Shown here one piece after another: positions 16,523 through 23,247 of a stretch of DNA of 29,345 nucleotides; the first letter of the stretch is position 1, and the number at the start of each line of letters is the position of its first letter. This stretch comes from RGIG6353 sp964650465 (GTDB lineage Bacteria; Bacillota; Clostridia; Oscillospirales; SIG627). The notes under the pieces are model-generated. The model searched no databases, was not told the DNA's origin, and saw only the letters and a program-made list of their open reading frames with translations. Location: NCBI GenBank assembly GCA_964650465.1, contig CAZYTA010000033.1:1-29345 (forward strand), read 5' to 3'. The translations under genes and the position numbers were made by a program.

Positions 16523-17821
16523 TTATTTTCTGAGTTTTCCCTTTGCTGTCCTGATGTATTGGACTATGGGAACATTTCCGGGACACTGATATGTACAGCA
16601 TCCGCATTCCACACAGCTCATTACATCAAAATCACGGCAGGCTTCCCAGTCGCCCATTTTTGCAAAACTTGCAAGATACAGGGGCATAAGATGCATGGGA
16701 CAGGAGCCGACACACTTACCGCAATGAATGCAGTTTTCGGGAAGCGGTGTTTTCTTTTTCCTGCCGAAGCAGAGTATTGAGGCGGTACCCTTGATTACAG
16801 GTGCCGTTTCATCCCATTGGGCAGTTCCCATCATGGGGCCTCCGCTTATTATCTTTTCTATTTCGCCTGTGTAGCCTCCGCAGTGGGTTATTATATCCGA
16901 AATGGAGGTACCCAGCGGAATTCTCAGGTTTTTAGGTTGTGCAACGCAATCGCCTGTGACGGTGATAACTCTGTCTACAAGAGGCATTCCGTAGCGGAAG
17001 GCACGCCATATTGCCGCTGATGTTTCGGCATTGAGCACTATTCTTCCCACGTCGGACGGAAGCTTGCCTGTAGGTATCTCCTTTTTGTCTATGGCAAATA
17101 TGAGCTGACGCTCATCGCCCTGAGGATACTTTGTTTTAAGTACCTTTATGCTTATTCCGACTTCATTGCGTATTCTTTCGGTCATAACCTTTATTGCATC
17201 TTTTTTGTTGTCCTCTATTGCAATATCGCATACATTAAGACCGAGTGCCTTCATAACCACCTTTACGCCTCCGATGATGTCATCGGGCTGTTCGAGCATA
17301 AGACGGTGATTGGCTGTTATGTAAGGCTCGCACTCACAGCAGTTTATGATGAGCTTGTCAACCTTACCCAAAGCTGATGAAATTTTGAAATGGGTAGGGA
17401 AGGTGGCTCCTCCAAGTCCTGCTATTCCTGCATTTTTGATGATATCAACTATTTCTTCGAAGGTTGATTCTTCTATTGTTTTTTCATTCGGGTGTATATC
17501 GGGATGAAGCTCGGATTTGAAATCGTTTTCGATAACAACGTGTGTCACCTTTTGTCCTGAAGCTCCAACTCTGTCCTCAATGGCACTAACCGTACCTGAG
17601 ATGCCGGAGTGTACAGGGCAGGTGAGACCGCTTTGACCTTCACCGATCATCTGACCCTTGTAAACATAGTCTCCCTTTTTTACTGTTGGTGTGCAAGGTG
17701 CGCCGATGTGCTGTGACATGGCAATGGACACCGTTGCAGGTTCCGGCATAACTTCTATCGGGGATTTCGCCGTTATCTTATTCTCCTCGGGATGAAGTCC
17801 GCCTTTGAATGTTAATGACAT
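16523..17821 (-). CDS. rnfC: Rnf complex NADH-binding subunit RnfC
   Basis: RnfC is the cytoplasmic NAD(H)-reacting subunit. The 432-residue protein has the N-terminal GGLHPEENK lead, a Complex I 51-kDa-like fold with GLGGATFPTHFK, GDERQLIFAI and the SLBB region, and two [4Fe-4S] motifs at Cys364 (CIHCGKCVGSCP) and Cys403 (CVECGCCTYQCP). It is the first gene of the operon; CAAAGGAG lies ten bases before the ATG. The Rnf complex couples ferredoxin oxidation and NAD+ reduction to Na+ or H+ export; which ion is used here cannot be read from sequence alone. Confidence 0.95.
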   Translation of the reverse strand: MSLTFKGGLHPEENKITAKSPIEVMPEPATVSIAMSQHIGAPCTPTVKKGDYVYKGQMIGEGQSGLTCPVHSGISGTVSAIEDRVGASGQKVTHVVIENDFKSELHPDIHPNEKTIEESTFEEIVDIIKNAGIAGLGGATFPTHFKISSALGKVDKLIINCCECEPYITANHRLMLEQPDDIIGGVKVVMKALGLNVCDIAIEDNKKDAIKVMTERIRNEVGISIKVLKTKYPQGDERQLIFAIDKKEIPTGKLPSDVGRIVLNAETSAAIWRAFRYGMPLVDRVITVTGDCVAQPKNLRIPLGTSISDIITHCGGYTGEIEKIISGGPMMGTAQWDETAPVIKGTASILCFGRKKKTPLPENCIHCGKCVGSCPMHLMPLYLASFAKMGDWEACRDFDVMSCVECGCCTYQCPGNVPIVQYIRTAKGKLRK

Positions 17822-18027
17822 TTTTTCACGCTCCTTTGCATTCGTGTATATTTTACCACTGTTTTCTCAATATTGCAACACTAAAATTCAATGTTTTTCA
17901 ATTTTTTTATATTTTTTTAATGCTTTGTTTGCCTTGATAATTTTTTAACAATCATTTTTGTCAAAAACTCCTTTATTTTAAGGGGTTTTTCGGCTTTTGC
18001 GAAAAAAATCAGACCTCATTTCACCAA

Positions 18028-18047
18028 AAATGTAAATGTTTACATTT
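18028..18047. promoter_or_regulatory. Perfect 20-bp inverted repeat, possible operator
   Basis: AAATGTAAA-TG-TTTACATTT is a perfect palindrome with 9-bp arms. It lies about 205 bases upstream of rnfC and about 165 bases upstream of the transporter promoter. It is the right size for a dimeric repressor or activator site; which regulator binds is not known. Its core GTAAATGTTTAC also occurs in the rnf terminator. Confidence 0.45.
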
Positions 18048-18209
18048 GCTATGTCCGAAGGTTTGTGAATAAATCTTAAATCATGCATAATTATACTTGA
18101 TTTGCATAAATATACGCAAAATTTGAAAACAAAAATGTACAAAACTGCATAAAAAATTAATGAGGTTTGGGGCATAATGAATAAAAAAATAATTTTTTTG
18201 AAAAAAAGG

Positions 18210-18237
18210 TTGATTTTTATACGAAATGATGTATAAT
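18210..18237 (+). promoter_or_regulatory. Vegetative promoter of the amino-acid ABC transporter operon
   Basis: TTGATT (-35), a 16-base spacer and TATAAT (-10) are followed by AAGGAG at 18275 and the ATG at 18290. The predicted leader is about 45 bases. Confidence 0.8.
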
Positions 18238-18289
18238 TTTTCTGTATGGATTTATCCAAAAAAGATATAACATTAAGGAGAATGACAAA

Positions 18290-19120
18290 ATGAAAAAGTT
18301 TCTTTCAATCATGCTTGTTTTTGCAATGCTTGTAATGTGCTTTGCTCTCACAGCATGCAACAACACAGTTGAACCCATCGAAGAAAACGATGAAGTTAAG
18401 AATTCGGAAACAGTTACACCCGACACTCTTGAAGAAGAGACTCCCGCCGAAAAGGAAAAGCTCACAATGGCTACCAATGCTTATTTCCAGCCTTATGAGT
18501 ATTATGACGGAGACAAGATAGTTGGTATCGATGCTGAGATTGCAGCGGCTATTGCCGAGGAGCTTGGCATGGAGCTTGTTATCGAAGATATGGAATTTGA
18601 TTCCATCATTACCGCAGTAAAGGGCGGTTCTGTAGACTTCGGTATGGCAGGTATGACAGTTACCGATGAGAGACTTCTCGAAATCAACTTCACAAACAGC
18701 TATGCTTCAGGCGTACAGTCAATCATAGTTAAGGAAGATTCACCCATCACTACAGTTGATGACCTCTATGCAGAGGGGGCAGCTTACAAGGTAGGCGTTC
18801 AGCAGGGTACAACAGGTGATATCTATTCAACAGATGATTTCGGTTCTGAAAACGTAGTTCCCTACAACAACGGTAACAACGCTGTTCTTGCTCTTGTTGG
18901 CGGTTCTGTTGATTGTGTTATCATTGACAACGAGCCTGCTAAGGCGCTCGTAGCTGCCAACGAAGGTCTCAAGATTCTTGAAACTTCATATGCAGACGAG
19001 GACTACGCTATCTGCGTTGCAAAGGAAAACACAGAGCTTCTTGAAAAGCTTAACAACGCTATCCTTACTCTCACAGCCAATGGCAAGATCGATGAGATTG
19101 TTGCTAAGTACATCAAGTAA
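18290..19120 (+). CDS. Polar amino-acid ABC transporter substrate-binding lipoprotein
   Basis: This is a 276-residue lipoprotein. The signal ends in the lipobox LTAC (Cys23), followed by an acidic linker to about residue 55. The rest is a family-3 binding protein (SBP_bac_3): LTMATNAYFQPYEYYDGDKI, VGIDAEIAAAIAEELG, VDFGMAGMTVTDERL, YKVGVQQGTTGD and DCVIIDNEPAKALV. It captures an amino acid outside the membrane and delivers it to the permease encoded next. The exact substrate cannot be read from the sequence. A terminator-like hairpin after the gene would give more binding protein than permease. Confidence 0.93.
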   Translation: MKKFLSIMLVFAMLVMCFALTACNNTVEPIEENDEVKNSETVTPDTLEEETPAEKEKLTMATNAYFQPYEYYDGDKIVGIDAEIAAAIAEELGMELVIEDMEFDSIITAVKGGSVDFGMAGMTVTDERLLEINFTNSYASGVQSIIVKEDSPITTVDDLYAEGAAYKVGVQQGTTGDIYSTDDFGSENVVPYNNGNNAVLALVGGSVDCVIIDNEPAKALVAANEGLKILETSYADEDYAICVAKENTELLEKLNNAILTLTANGKIDEIVAKYIK

Positions 19121-19150
19121 TTTTACACAATAAAATTAGACTAATGCAAG

Positions 19151-19183
19151 AAAATAGGATAGTTTCGGCTCTCCTATTTTTTT
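19151..19183 (+). terminator. Partial terminator between binding protein and permease genes
   Basis: AAAATAGGA and TCCTATTTT form a 9-bp stem with a 12-base loop followed by further T residues. It lies 30 bases after the binding-protein stop. Such intra-operon terminators usually lower expression of the permease and ATPase relative to the binding protein. Confidence 0.75.
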
Positions 19184-19201
19184 GTGCTTGAAAGGCATAC
19201 G

Positions 19202-20593
19202 ATGATTAAAAATAAAAAATTACGGCTTCTTGCTGTTATAGGTATTATAATATTAGCGGCTGCGGCAGCTTTCGGCATTGCGGTTATTGTAGGAAACAGT
19301 AACAATACCGTCAAGCAGGAGGTTACTGTTGCTCAGGCGCAGGCAATGGTTGACAAACAGCTTGATGAGCTTCCCACAGGCGTTGCTATGTGCGCTCGTT
19401 ATCTTCGTCAGAATACCGCAGTAACCGTAAAAAGCCTTGAATACGGAAACCAAAAGAACATAACACTCTCCTGTACATATAAAACTCTTGACATATATTC
19501 CGTTATAAGCGAGAATATAAATGAATTATTAAATATAGAAACAGAAAACGAAAAAACAGGAACAAAGAAAAACGCTACCAAAATTCAGTTGGAGATATAT
19601 GATAAGCTTCAGCCCCTTCTTGAAAATGCCGCTGTTATTGAGGGCGAGGTTGACATTGAGATTTACGAAACAGAGAATTCAAAGCTTACGCTCTACCTTG
19701 AGGACAGTGTTGTAGACACATTTTTCGGCGGAATAATCAAAGCTGAAAATCTGGTTGAAGCTGCGAATACCATTACAGTCAACGGCGAAGCTGTGGACAT
19801 TTCCAAGAGCAATTCCCTTAAGCGCGGACTTGTACAGTGCTTTGACCTTATTAATTATGACTCTCAGAAGCCTGATGTTTCAATCCCCGTAATAAAGCTG
19901 GTTAATGAGCTCAAGGACGAGTTTTACCGTAACTTTATAGAAAAGGACAGATGGCTTTATCTTGCCAAGGGTCTGGGTACCACTCTAAAGATAACAGCTT
20001 TTTCTCTTGTTCTCGGTCTTGTGATAGGCTTTATTGTTGCTATTATACGCTGTACCTACGCAAAGACAGGAAAGCTTGAGCTTATCGACAGCATATGCGG
20101 TCTTTACCTTTCAATAATGAGAGGTACTCCGGTTATGATACAGCTGCTTATAATTTATTTCGTACTCTTGCTTCCTTTGGGGATAGAAAAGTTTACTGCG
20201 GCTGTGCTTTGCTTCGGTATAAATTCGGGAGCTTATGTTGCCGAGATAGTCAGAGGCGGTATCATGTCGGTAGACAACGGACAGATGGAAGCAGGCAGAA
20301 GCTTGGGATTTACCTATGTTGCCACAATGTGGTATATCGTTATCCCTCAGGCAATAAAGGCTGTGCTTCCTGCCCTTGCAAATGAGTTCATTGCTCTCCT
20401 TAAGGAAACCTCGGTAGCCTTCTATATAGGTGTTTCCGACCTTACACAGGGCGGCTTGAAGATACGCTCCATAACCTACAGTAACTTTATGCCGCTTATA
20501 GCCATAGGACTTATCTATCTTGTACTTGTCCTTGGGCTTTCTTATCTTGTGTCCCTGCTCGAAAGGAGGATGAACAAGAGTGATAGAAGTTAA
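19202..20593 (+). CDS. Amino-acid ABC permease with extra extracytoplasmic N-terminal domain
   Basis: The ATG at 19202 is preferred (GAAAGG six bases upstream) over an in-frame GTG at 19184. The 463-residue protein is about twice the usual length. Residues 9-31 are a membrane helix and 32-240 a probably extracytoplasmic domain with no family I recognise (TVAQAQAMVDKQLDELPTG, several Glu/Lys-rich beta stretches). Residues about 250-460 are a normal HisM/GlnP-type permease: KGLGTTLKITAFSL, SIMRGTPVMIQLLI, and the ATPase-contact EAA loop EAGRSLGFTYVATMW near 363. The extra domain might dock or supplement the binding protein. The end overlaps the ATPase gene by 14 bases. Confidence 0.9.
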   Translation: MIKNKKLRLLAVIGIIILAAAAAFGIAVIVGNSNNTVKQEVTVAQAQAMVDKQLDELPTGVAMCARYLRQNTAVTVKSLEYGNQKNITLSCTYKTLDIYSVISENINELLNIETENEKTGTKKNATKIQLEIYDKLQPLLENAAVIEGEVDIEIYETENSKLTLYLEDSVVDTFFGGIIKAENLVEAANTITVNGEAVDISKSNSLKRGLVQCFDLINYDSQKPDVSIPVIKLVNELKDEFYRNFIEKDRWLYLAKGLGTTLKITAFSLVLGLVIGFIVAIIRCTYAKTGKLELIDSICGLYLSIMRGTPVMIQLLIIYFVLLLPLGIEKFTAAVLCFGINSGAYVAEIVRGGIMSVDNGQMEAGRSLGFTYVATMWYIVIPQAIKAVLPALANEFIALLKETSVAFYIGVSDLTQGGLKIRSITYSNFMPLIAIGLIYLVLVLGLSYLVSLLERRMNKSDRS

Positions 20594-21311
20594 AAATCTG
20601 TATAAAAATTTCGGAAAAAATGACGAAATAAAGGTCCTTAAAGGAATTGATATAACAATTCAAAAGGGCGAAAAGGTAGTAGTTATCGGTCCTTCGGGAG
20701 GCGGTAAAAGTACCTTCCTCAGATGTCTTAATATGCTTGAGGTACCTTCATCGGGTGAAATATGGTTTGAAGGTAAGCTTGTAGACCCCAAAAAGAGGGA
20801 TATAAATAAGCTTCGTCAAAGGATGGGAATGGTGTTTCAGCACTTCAATCTTTTCCCCCATCTTACCATACTTGATAATATCACAATTGCACCTATAAAG
20901 CTTGGCTTGATGTCCAAAAAAGACGCTGAGGAAAGGGCGTATCAGCTCCTTGCCAGAATAGGACTCAGAGACAAAGCAAATGCATATCCGTCACAGCTTT
21001 CCGGCGGTCAGAAGCAGAGAATAGCCATAGTGCGTGCTCTTGCAATGAATCCTTCGGTTCTCCTTTTTGATGAGCCCACTTCGGCTCTTGACCCGGAAAT
21101 GGTAGGAGAAGTGCTTGAGCTTATGAAGGAGCTTGCAGACGAGGGTATGACAATGGTTGTTGTTACTCACGAAATGGGCTTTGCCAAGGAAGTCGGCTCA
21201 CGCATACTTTTCATTGACGACGGAATAATAGCCGAGGAAGCTCCTCCCGAAGAGTTTTTTACCAATCCTAAGAATCCAAGACTCAAGGATTTCCTTTCAA
21301 AGGTACTATAG
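20580..21311 (+). CDS. Polar amino-acid ABC transporter ATP-binding protein
   Basis: This is a 243-residue ATPase of the GlnQ/HisP class. It has a Walker A GPSGGGKST at 37-45, a Q-loop at VFQHFN (Gln87), the signature LSGGQKQR at 140-147, a Walker B VLLFDEP at 160-166 and an H-loop VVVTHEMGFA. It starts with GTG at 20580, ten bases after AGGAGG, and overlaps the permease end. It powers uptake through the adjacent permease. Confidence 0.95.
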   Translation: MIEVKNLYKNFGKNDEIKVLKGIDITIQKGEKVVVIGPSGGGKSTFLRCLNMLEVPSSGEIWFEGKLVDPKKRDINKLRQRMGMVFQHFNLFPHLTILDNITIAPIKLGLMSKKDAEERAYQLLARIGLRDKANAYPSQLSGGQKQRIAIVRALAMNPSVLLFDEPTSALDPEMVGEVLELMKELADEGMTMVVVTHEMGFAKEVGSRILFIDDGIIAEEAPPEEFFTNPKNPRLKDFLSKVL

Positions 21312-21320
21312 GAGAATATC

Positions 21321-21659
21321 ATGGGATTTATGTCTCGATTATTTGCACCCAAGCCGGGGAGCAAGGCATACAAGCTTATGATGGCAGAGAAGTTTAACAA
21401 CCTTATTATAGAATCGGTTACCGAAAGAATTGACAACGAAGAAATACTTGTCGGCAAAAGCGGCTCTATTTCCATTAAGGATAAGATATTTATTGTATGC
21501 TGTGACGGAAAGGTGGTTTTCCACGGCAATGCCGAGGAAATAACGGTTTCCGAGCTTATGAGCAGAAACGGAATTATTATTTCGGGCTTCGATGATGAAA
21601 AGGGAGAAAACCGCACAGTGGTGGCGCATTTCTCTTACTACAGAAAACTGGAGAACTGA
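21321..21659 (+). CDS. Conserved small protein of unknown function
   Basis: This is a 112-residue soluble protein with no signal peptide or membrane helix. The N terminus (MGFMSRLFAPKPGSKAYKLM) is basic; the body has alternating beta-type strands (GSISIKDKIFIVCCDGKVVF) and ends HFSYYRKLEN. I do not recognise the family. It starts nine bases after the ATPase gene with AGGAG upstream, and the M18 aminopeptidase starts three bases after its stop, so it is part of the amino-acid uptake operon. Confidence 0.75.
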   Translation: MGFMSRLFAPKPGSKAYKLMMAEKFNNLIIESVTERIDNEEILVGKSGSISIKDKIFIVCCDGKVVFHGNAEEITVSELMSRNGIIISGFDDEKGENRTVVAHFSYYRKLEN

Positions 21660-21662
21660 ATT

Positions 21663-22958
21663 ATGGATAAGATAAACAGCGAGCTTCTTGAATTCATACA
21701 TTCTTCACCCACGGCGTTTCATGCCGCCTCCAATGCCGGACTGCGTTTGATTGAGGACGGCTATACAGAGCTTTTTGAAGCTGAGCAGTGGTCCCTTGAG
21801 GAGGGCGGAAAGTATTTTGTTAGAAGGGGAGATTCCTCCCTCATAGCTTTCCGTATTCCCGACAGTGATTTTGACGGATATCAGATAGTTGCCTCTCACA
21901 CGGACAGTCCTTGTTTTAAGCTTAAACCGAATTTTGAATTGACTGACAAAAGCTATCTTCGCATTTCTGCGGATAAATACGGGGGAGCGGTGCTTCCTAC
22001 GTGGCTTGACAGACCTCTTTCGGTTGCAGGAAGACTTACGGTAAGAGAAGGTACAAAAATAGTTACAAAGCTTGTGGAATCCGACGGGGATATTGCAATT
22101 ATTCCCTCTGTAGCTCCGCACATTAATCCCAATAAGGATGCTCCGCTTTCGCTTGTGTCGGATATGTGTGCACTTCTTGGAGAGAGTGTATCGGCAGGCA
22201 GACTTATGGCAGACCTTGCACAATCGGTTGGTGCCGCTCCCGAGGATGTTGTTTCACATGACCTTTATCTTGTAAACAGACAGAAAGGCTGTGTCTGGGG
22301 AATAGACGATTCGTTTGTTTCTTCTCCTCGTCTTGATGACCTACAATGCGTATTTGCTTCTCTTATTGGATTTCTGCTTTCTTCCGATGAGGAGAATGTT
22401 CCTGTTTTTGCTGTTTTTGACAGAGAAGAGGTAGGAAGTGAAGCTGTAAACGGAGGAGGCTCTGCGTTTCTTCCCGATGTCTTGGAAAGAATATCGTCAG
22501 CCATGGGAAAGGTACATTCGGAACATCTGAGGCTGCTTTCAAATACCTTCTTTATTTCGGCTGACAATGCACACGGAGTGCATCCCAATCACCCCGAGCT
22601 TTCCGATGCCAATAATAGTGGCTCGCTGAATTCGGGTATTGCCATAAAGCATAATGCCATGGGCAGATATGTTACAGATGCGGAAAGCGATGCCGTTTTG
22701 AAGGCTGTTTGCGAAATGTCGGATATTCCGTGGTTTGATTACACAAACCGTTCCGATATGCCCGGCGGCTCTACTCTCGGTCATATATTACAGACAAATC
22801 TGTCTGTGTCGGCTGTTGATATAGGACTTGGGCAGCTTGCAATGCATTCCTCTTTTGAAACTGCAGGCGCAAGAGATACAGAGTATGCATACAGGCTTTT
22901 TTCGGCATTTTACAGCTCTCATATTTATAAAATCGGAAATTCATTTGTTATTGAATAA
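21663..22958 (+). CDS. M18 family metalloaminopeptidase
   Basis: This is a 431-residue cytoplasmic zinc aminopeptidase. Metal and catalytic motifs are visible: ASHTDSPCFKLKP (His79, Asp81), SPRLDDL near 221-227, FDREEVGSEAVNGGGS (Glu255/256) and SADNAHGVHPNHPE near 300. M18 enzymes release N-terminal, often acidic or neutral, residues from peptides. The gene is last in the amino-acid transporter operon and followed by a strong terminator. Its placement suggests joint use in peptide and amino-acid supply. The name apeB is used for related genes, but specificity is not certain. Confidence 0.92.
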   Translation: MDKINSELLEFIHSSPTAFHAASNAGLRLIEDGYTELFEAEQWSLEEGGKYFVRRGDSSLIAFRIPDSDFDGYQIVASHTDSPCFKLKPNFELTDKSYLRISADKYGGAVLPTWLDRPLSVAGRLTVREGTKIVTKLVESDGDIAIIPSVAPHINPNKDAPLSLVSDMCALLGESVSAGRLMADLAQSVGAAPEDVVSHDLYLVNRQKGCVWGIDDSFVSSPRLDDLQCVFASLIGFLLSSDEENVPVFAVFDREEVGSEAVNGGGSAFLPDVLERISSAMGKVHSEHLRLLSNTFFISADNAHGVHPNHPELSDANNSGSLNSGIAIKHNAMGRYVTDAESDAVLKAVCEMSDIPWFDYTNRSDMPGGSTLGHILQTNLSVSAVDIGLGQLAMHSSFETAGARDTEYAYRLFSAFYSSHIYKIGNSFVIE

Positions 22959-22959
22959 A

Positions 22960-22996
22960 ATATCTCTGTTGCAAATCTGCAACAGAGATATTTTTT
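22960..22996 (+). terminator. Terminator of the transporter-aminopeptidase operon
   Basis: A perfect 13-bp stem ATATCTCTGTTGC / GCAACAGAGATAT with an AAATCT loop is followed by six T residues, starting just after the M18 stop. Confidence 0.93.
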
Positions 22997-22997
22997 A

Positions 22998-23102
22998 TAT
23001 CCTATGAAATTGCATTAAAACAACCTCGCCGTTTTCCCTTGTTTGGGTATATTTATAGGTTACAATAGGCGAGCAATGCCAGCGGCTGCTAGCCGCTTTT
23101 TT
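22998..23102 (+). repeat. Structured intergenic repeat, full unit A
   Basis: The unit begins TATCCTATGAAATTGC, has the core CAACCTCGCCGTTTT, then GGCGAG at 23068-23073, which can pair with CTCGCC at 23025-23030. It ends in the hairpin AGCGGCT-GCT-AGCCGCT (23081-23097) followed by T6. It looks like a transcribed RNA element with a terminator-like end. Units A, B and C are spaced 105-106 bases apart. Confidence 0.85.
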
Positions 23103-23207
23103 ATCTACAAGGAAATTGCATTGAATCAATCTCGCCGTTTTCCCTTGTTTGGGTATATTTATAGGTTACAATAGGCGAGCATTGTCAGCGGTCACTGACC
23201 GCTTTTT
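23103..23207 (+). repeat. Structured intergenic repeat, full unit B
   Basis: A tandem copy of unit A. The central 44 bases from CTCGCC to GGCGAG are nearly identical, and the closing pair CTCGCC (23131-23136) with GGCGAG (23174-23179) is kept. The 3' hairpin reads AGCGGTC-ACT-GACCGCT (23187-23203): two base pairs differ from unit A but pairing is preserved. T5 follows. Confidence 0.85.
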
Positions 23208-23240
23208 ATATCCTATGAAATTGCATTAAAACAACCTCGT
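23208..23240 (+). repeat. Intergenic repeat unit C (5' part only)
   Basis: It reads TATCCTATGAAATTGC and ATTAAAACAACCTCG as in unit A, then diverges (TTGTCGG) and runs into the GH20 stop codon region eight bases later. On the GH20 strand it lies immediately after the gene, like copies R1 and R2. Confidence 0.8.
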
Positions 23241-23247
23241 TGTCGGC

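Larger units (their letters stand above)
17822..18289. other. Divergent intergenic region between rnfC and the ABC transporter
   Basis: This AT-rich gap holds no convincing gene. It contains a TTGACA box for the minus strand at 17959-17964 (a possible rnf -35, though the -10 at the right distance, ATTATC, is poor), a weak hairpin AAAAACTCCTT / AAGGGGTTTTT at about 17963-17993, a perfect 9-bp inverted repeat at 18028-18047, and a good promoter for the transporter genes at 18210-18237. Confidence 0.6.

Noticed and set aside
17936..17964. rnf promoter with a TTGACA box
   Set aside because: The -35 is perfect but the element at -10 (ATTATC) is poor, so it is mentioned only as a possibility in the intergenic entry.
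23009..23077. An extra outer stem ATTGC/GCAAT in the repeat units
   Set aside because: It is possible in unit A but not kept in unit B or the copy at 28313, so it is not part of the conserved structure.
22998..23240. Possible CRISPR array because of regularly spaced repeats
   Set aside because: The period is about 105 bases with the spacer-like part nearly identical in both units, and no cas genes are nearby; this is a tandem structured repeat.
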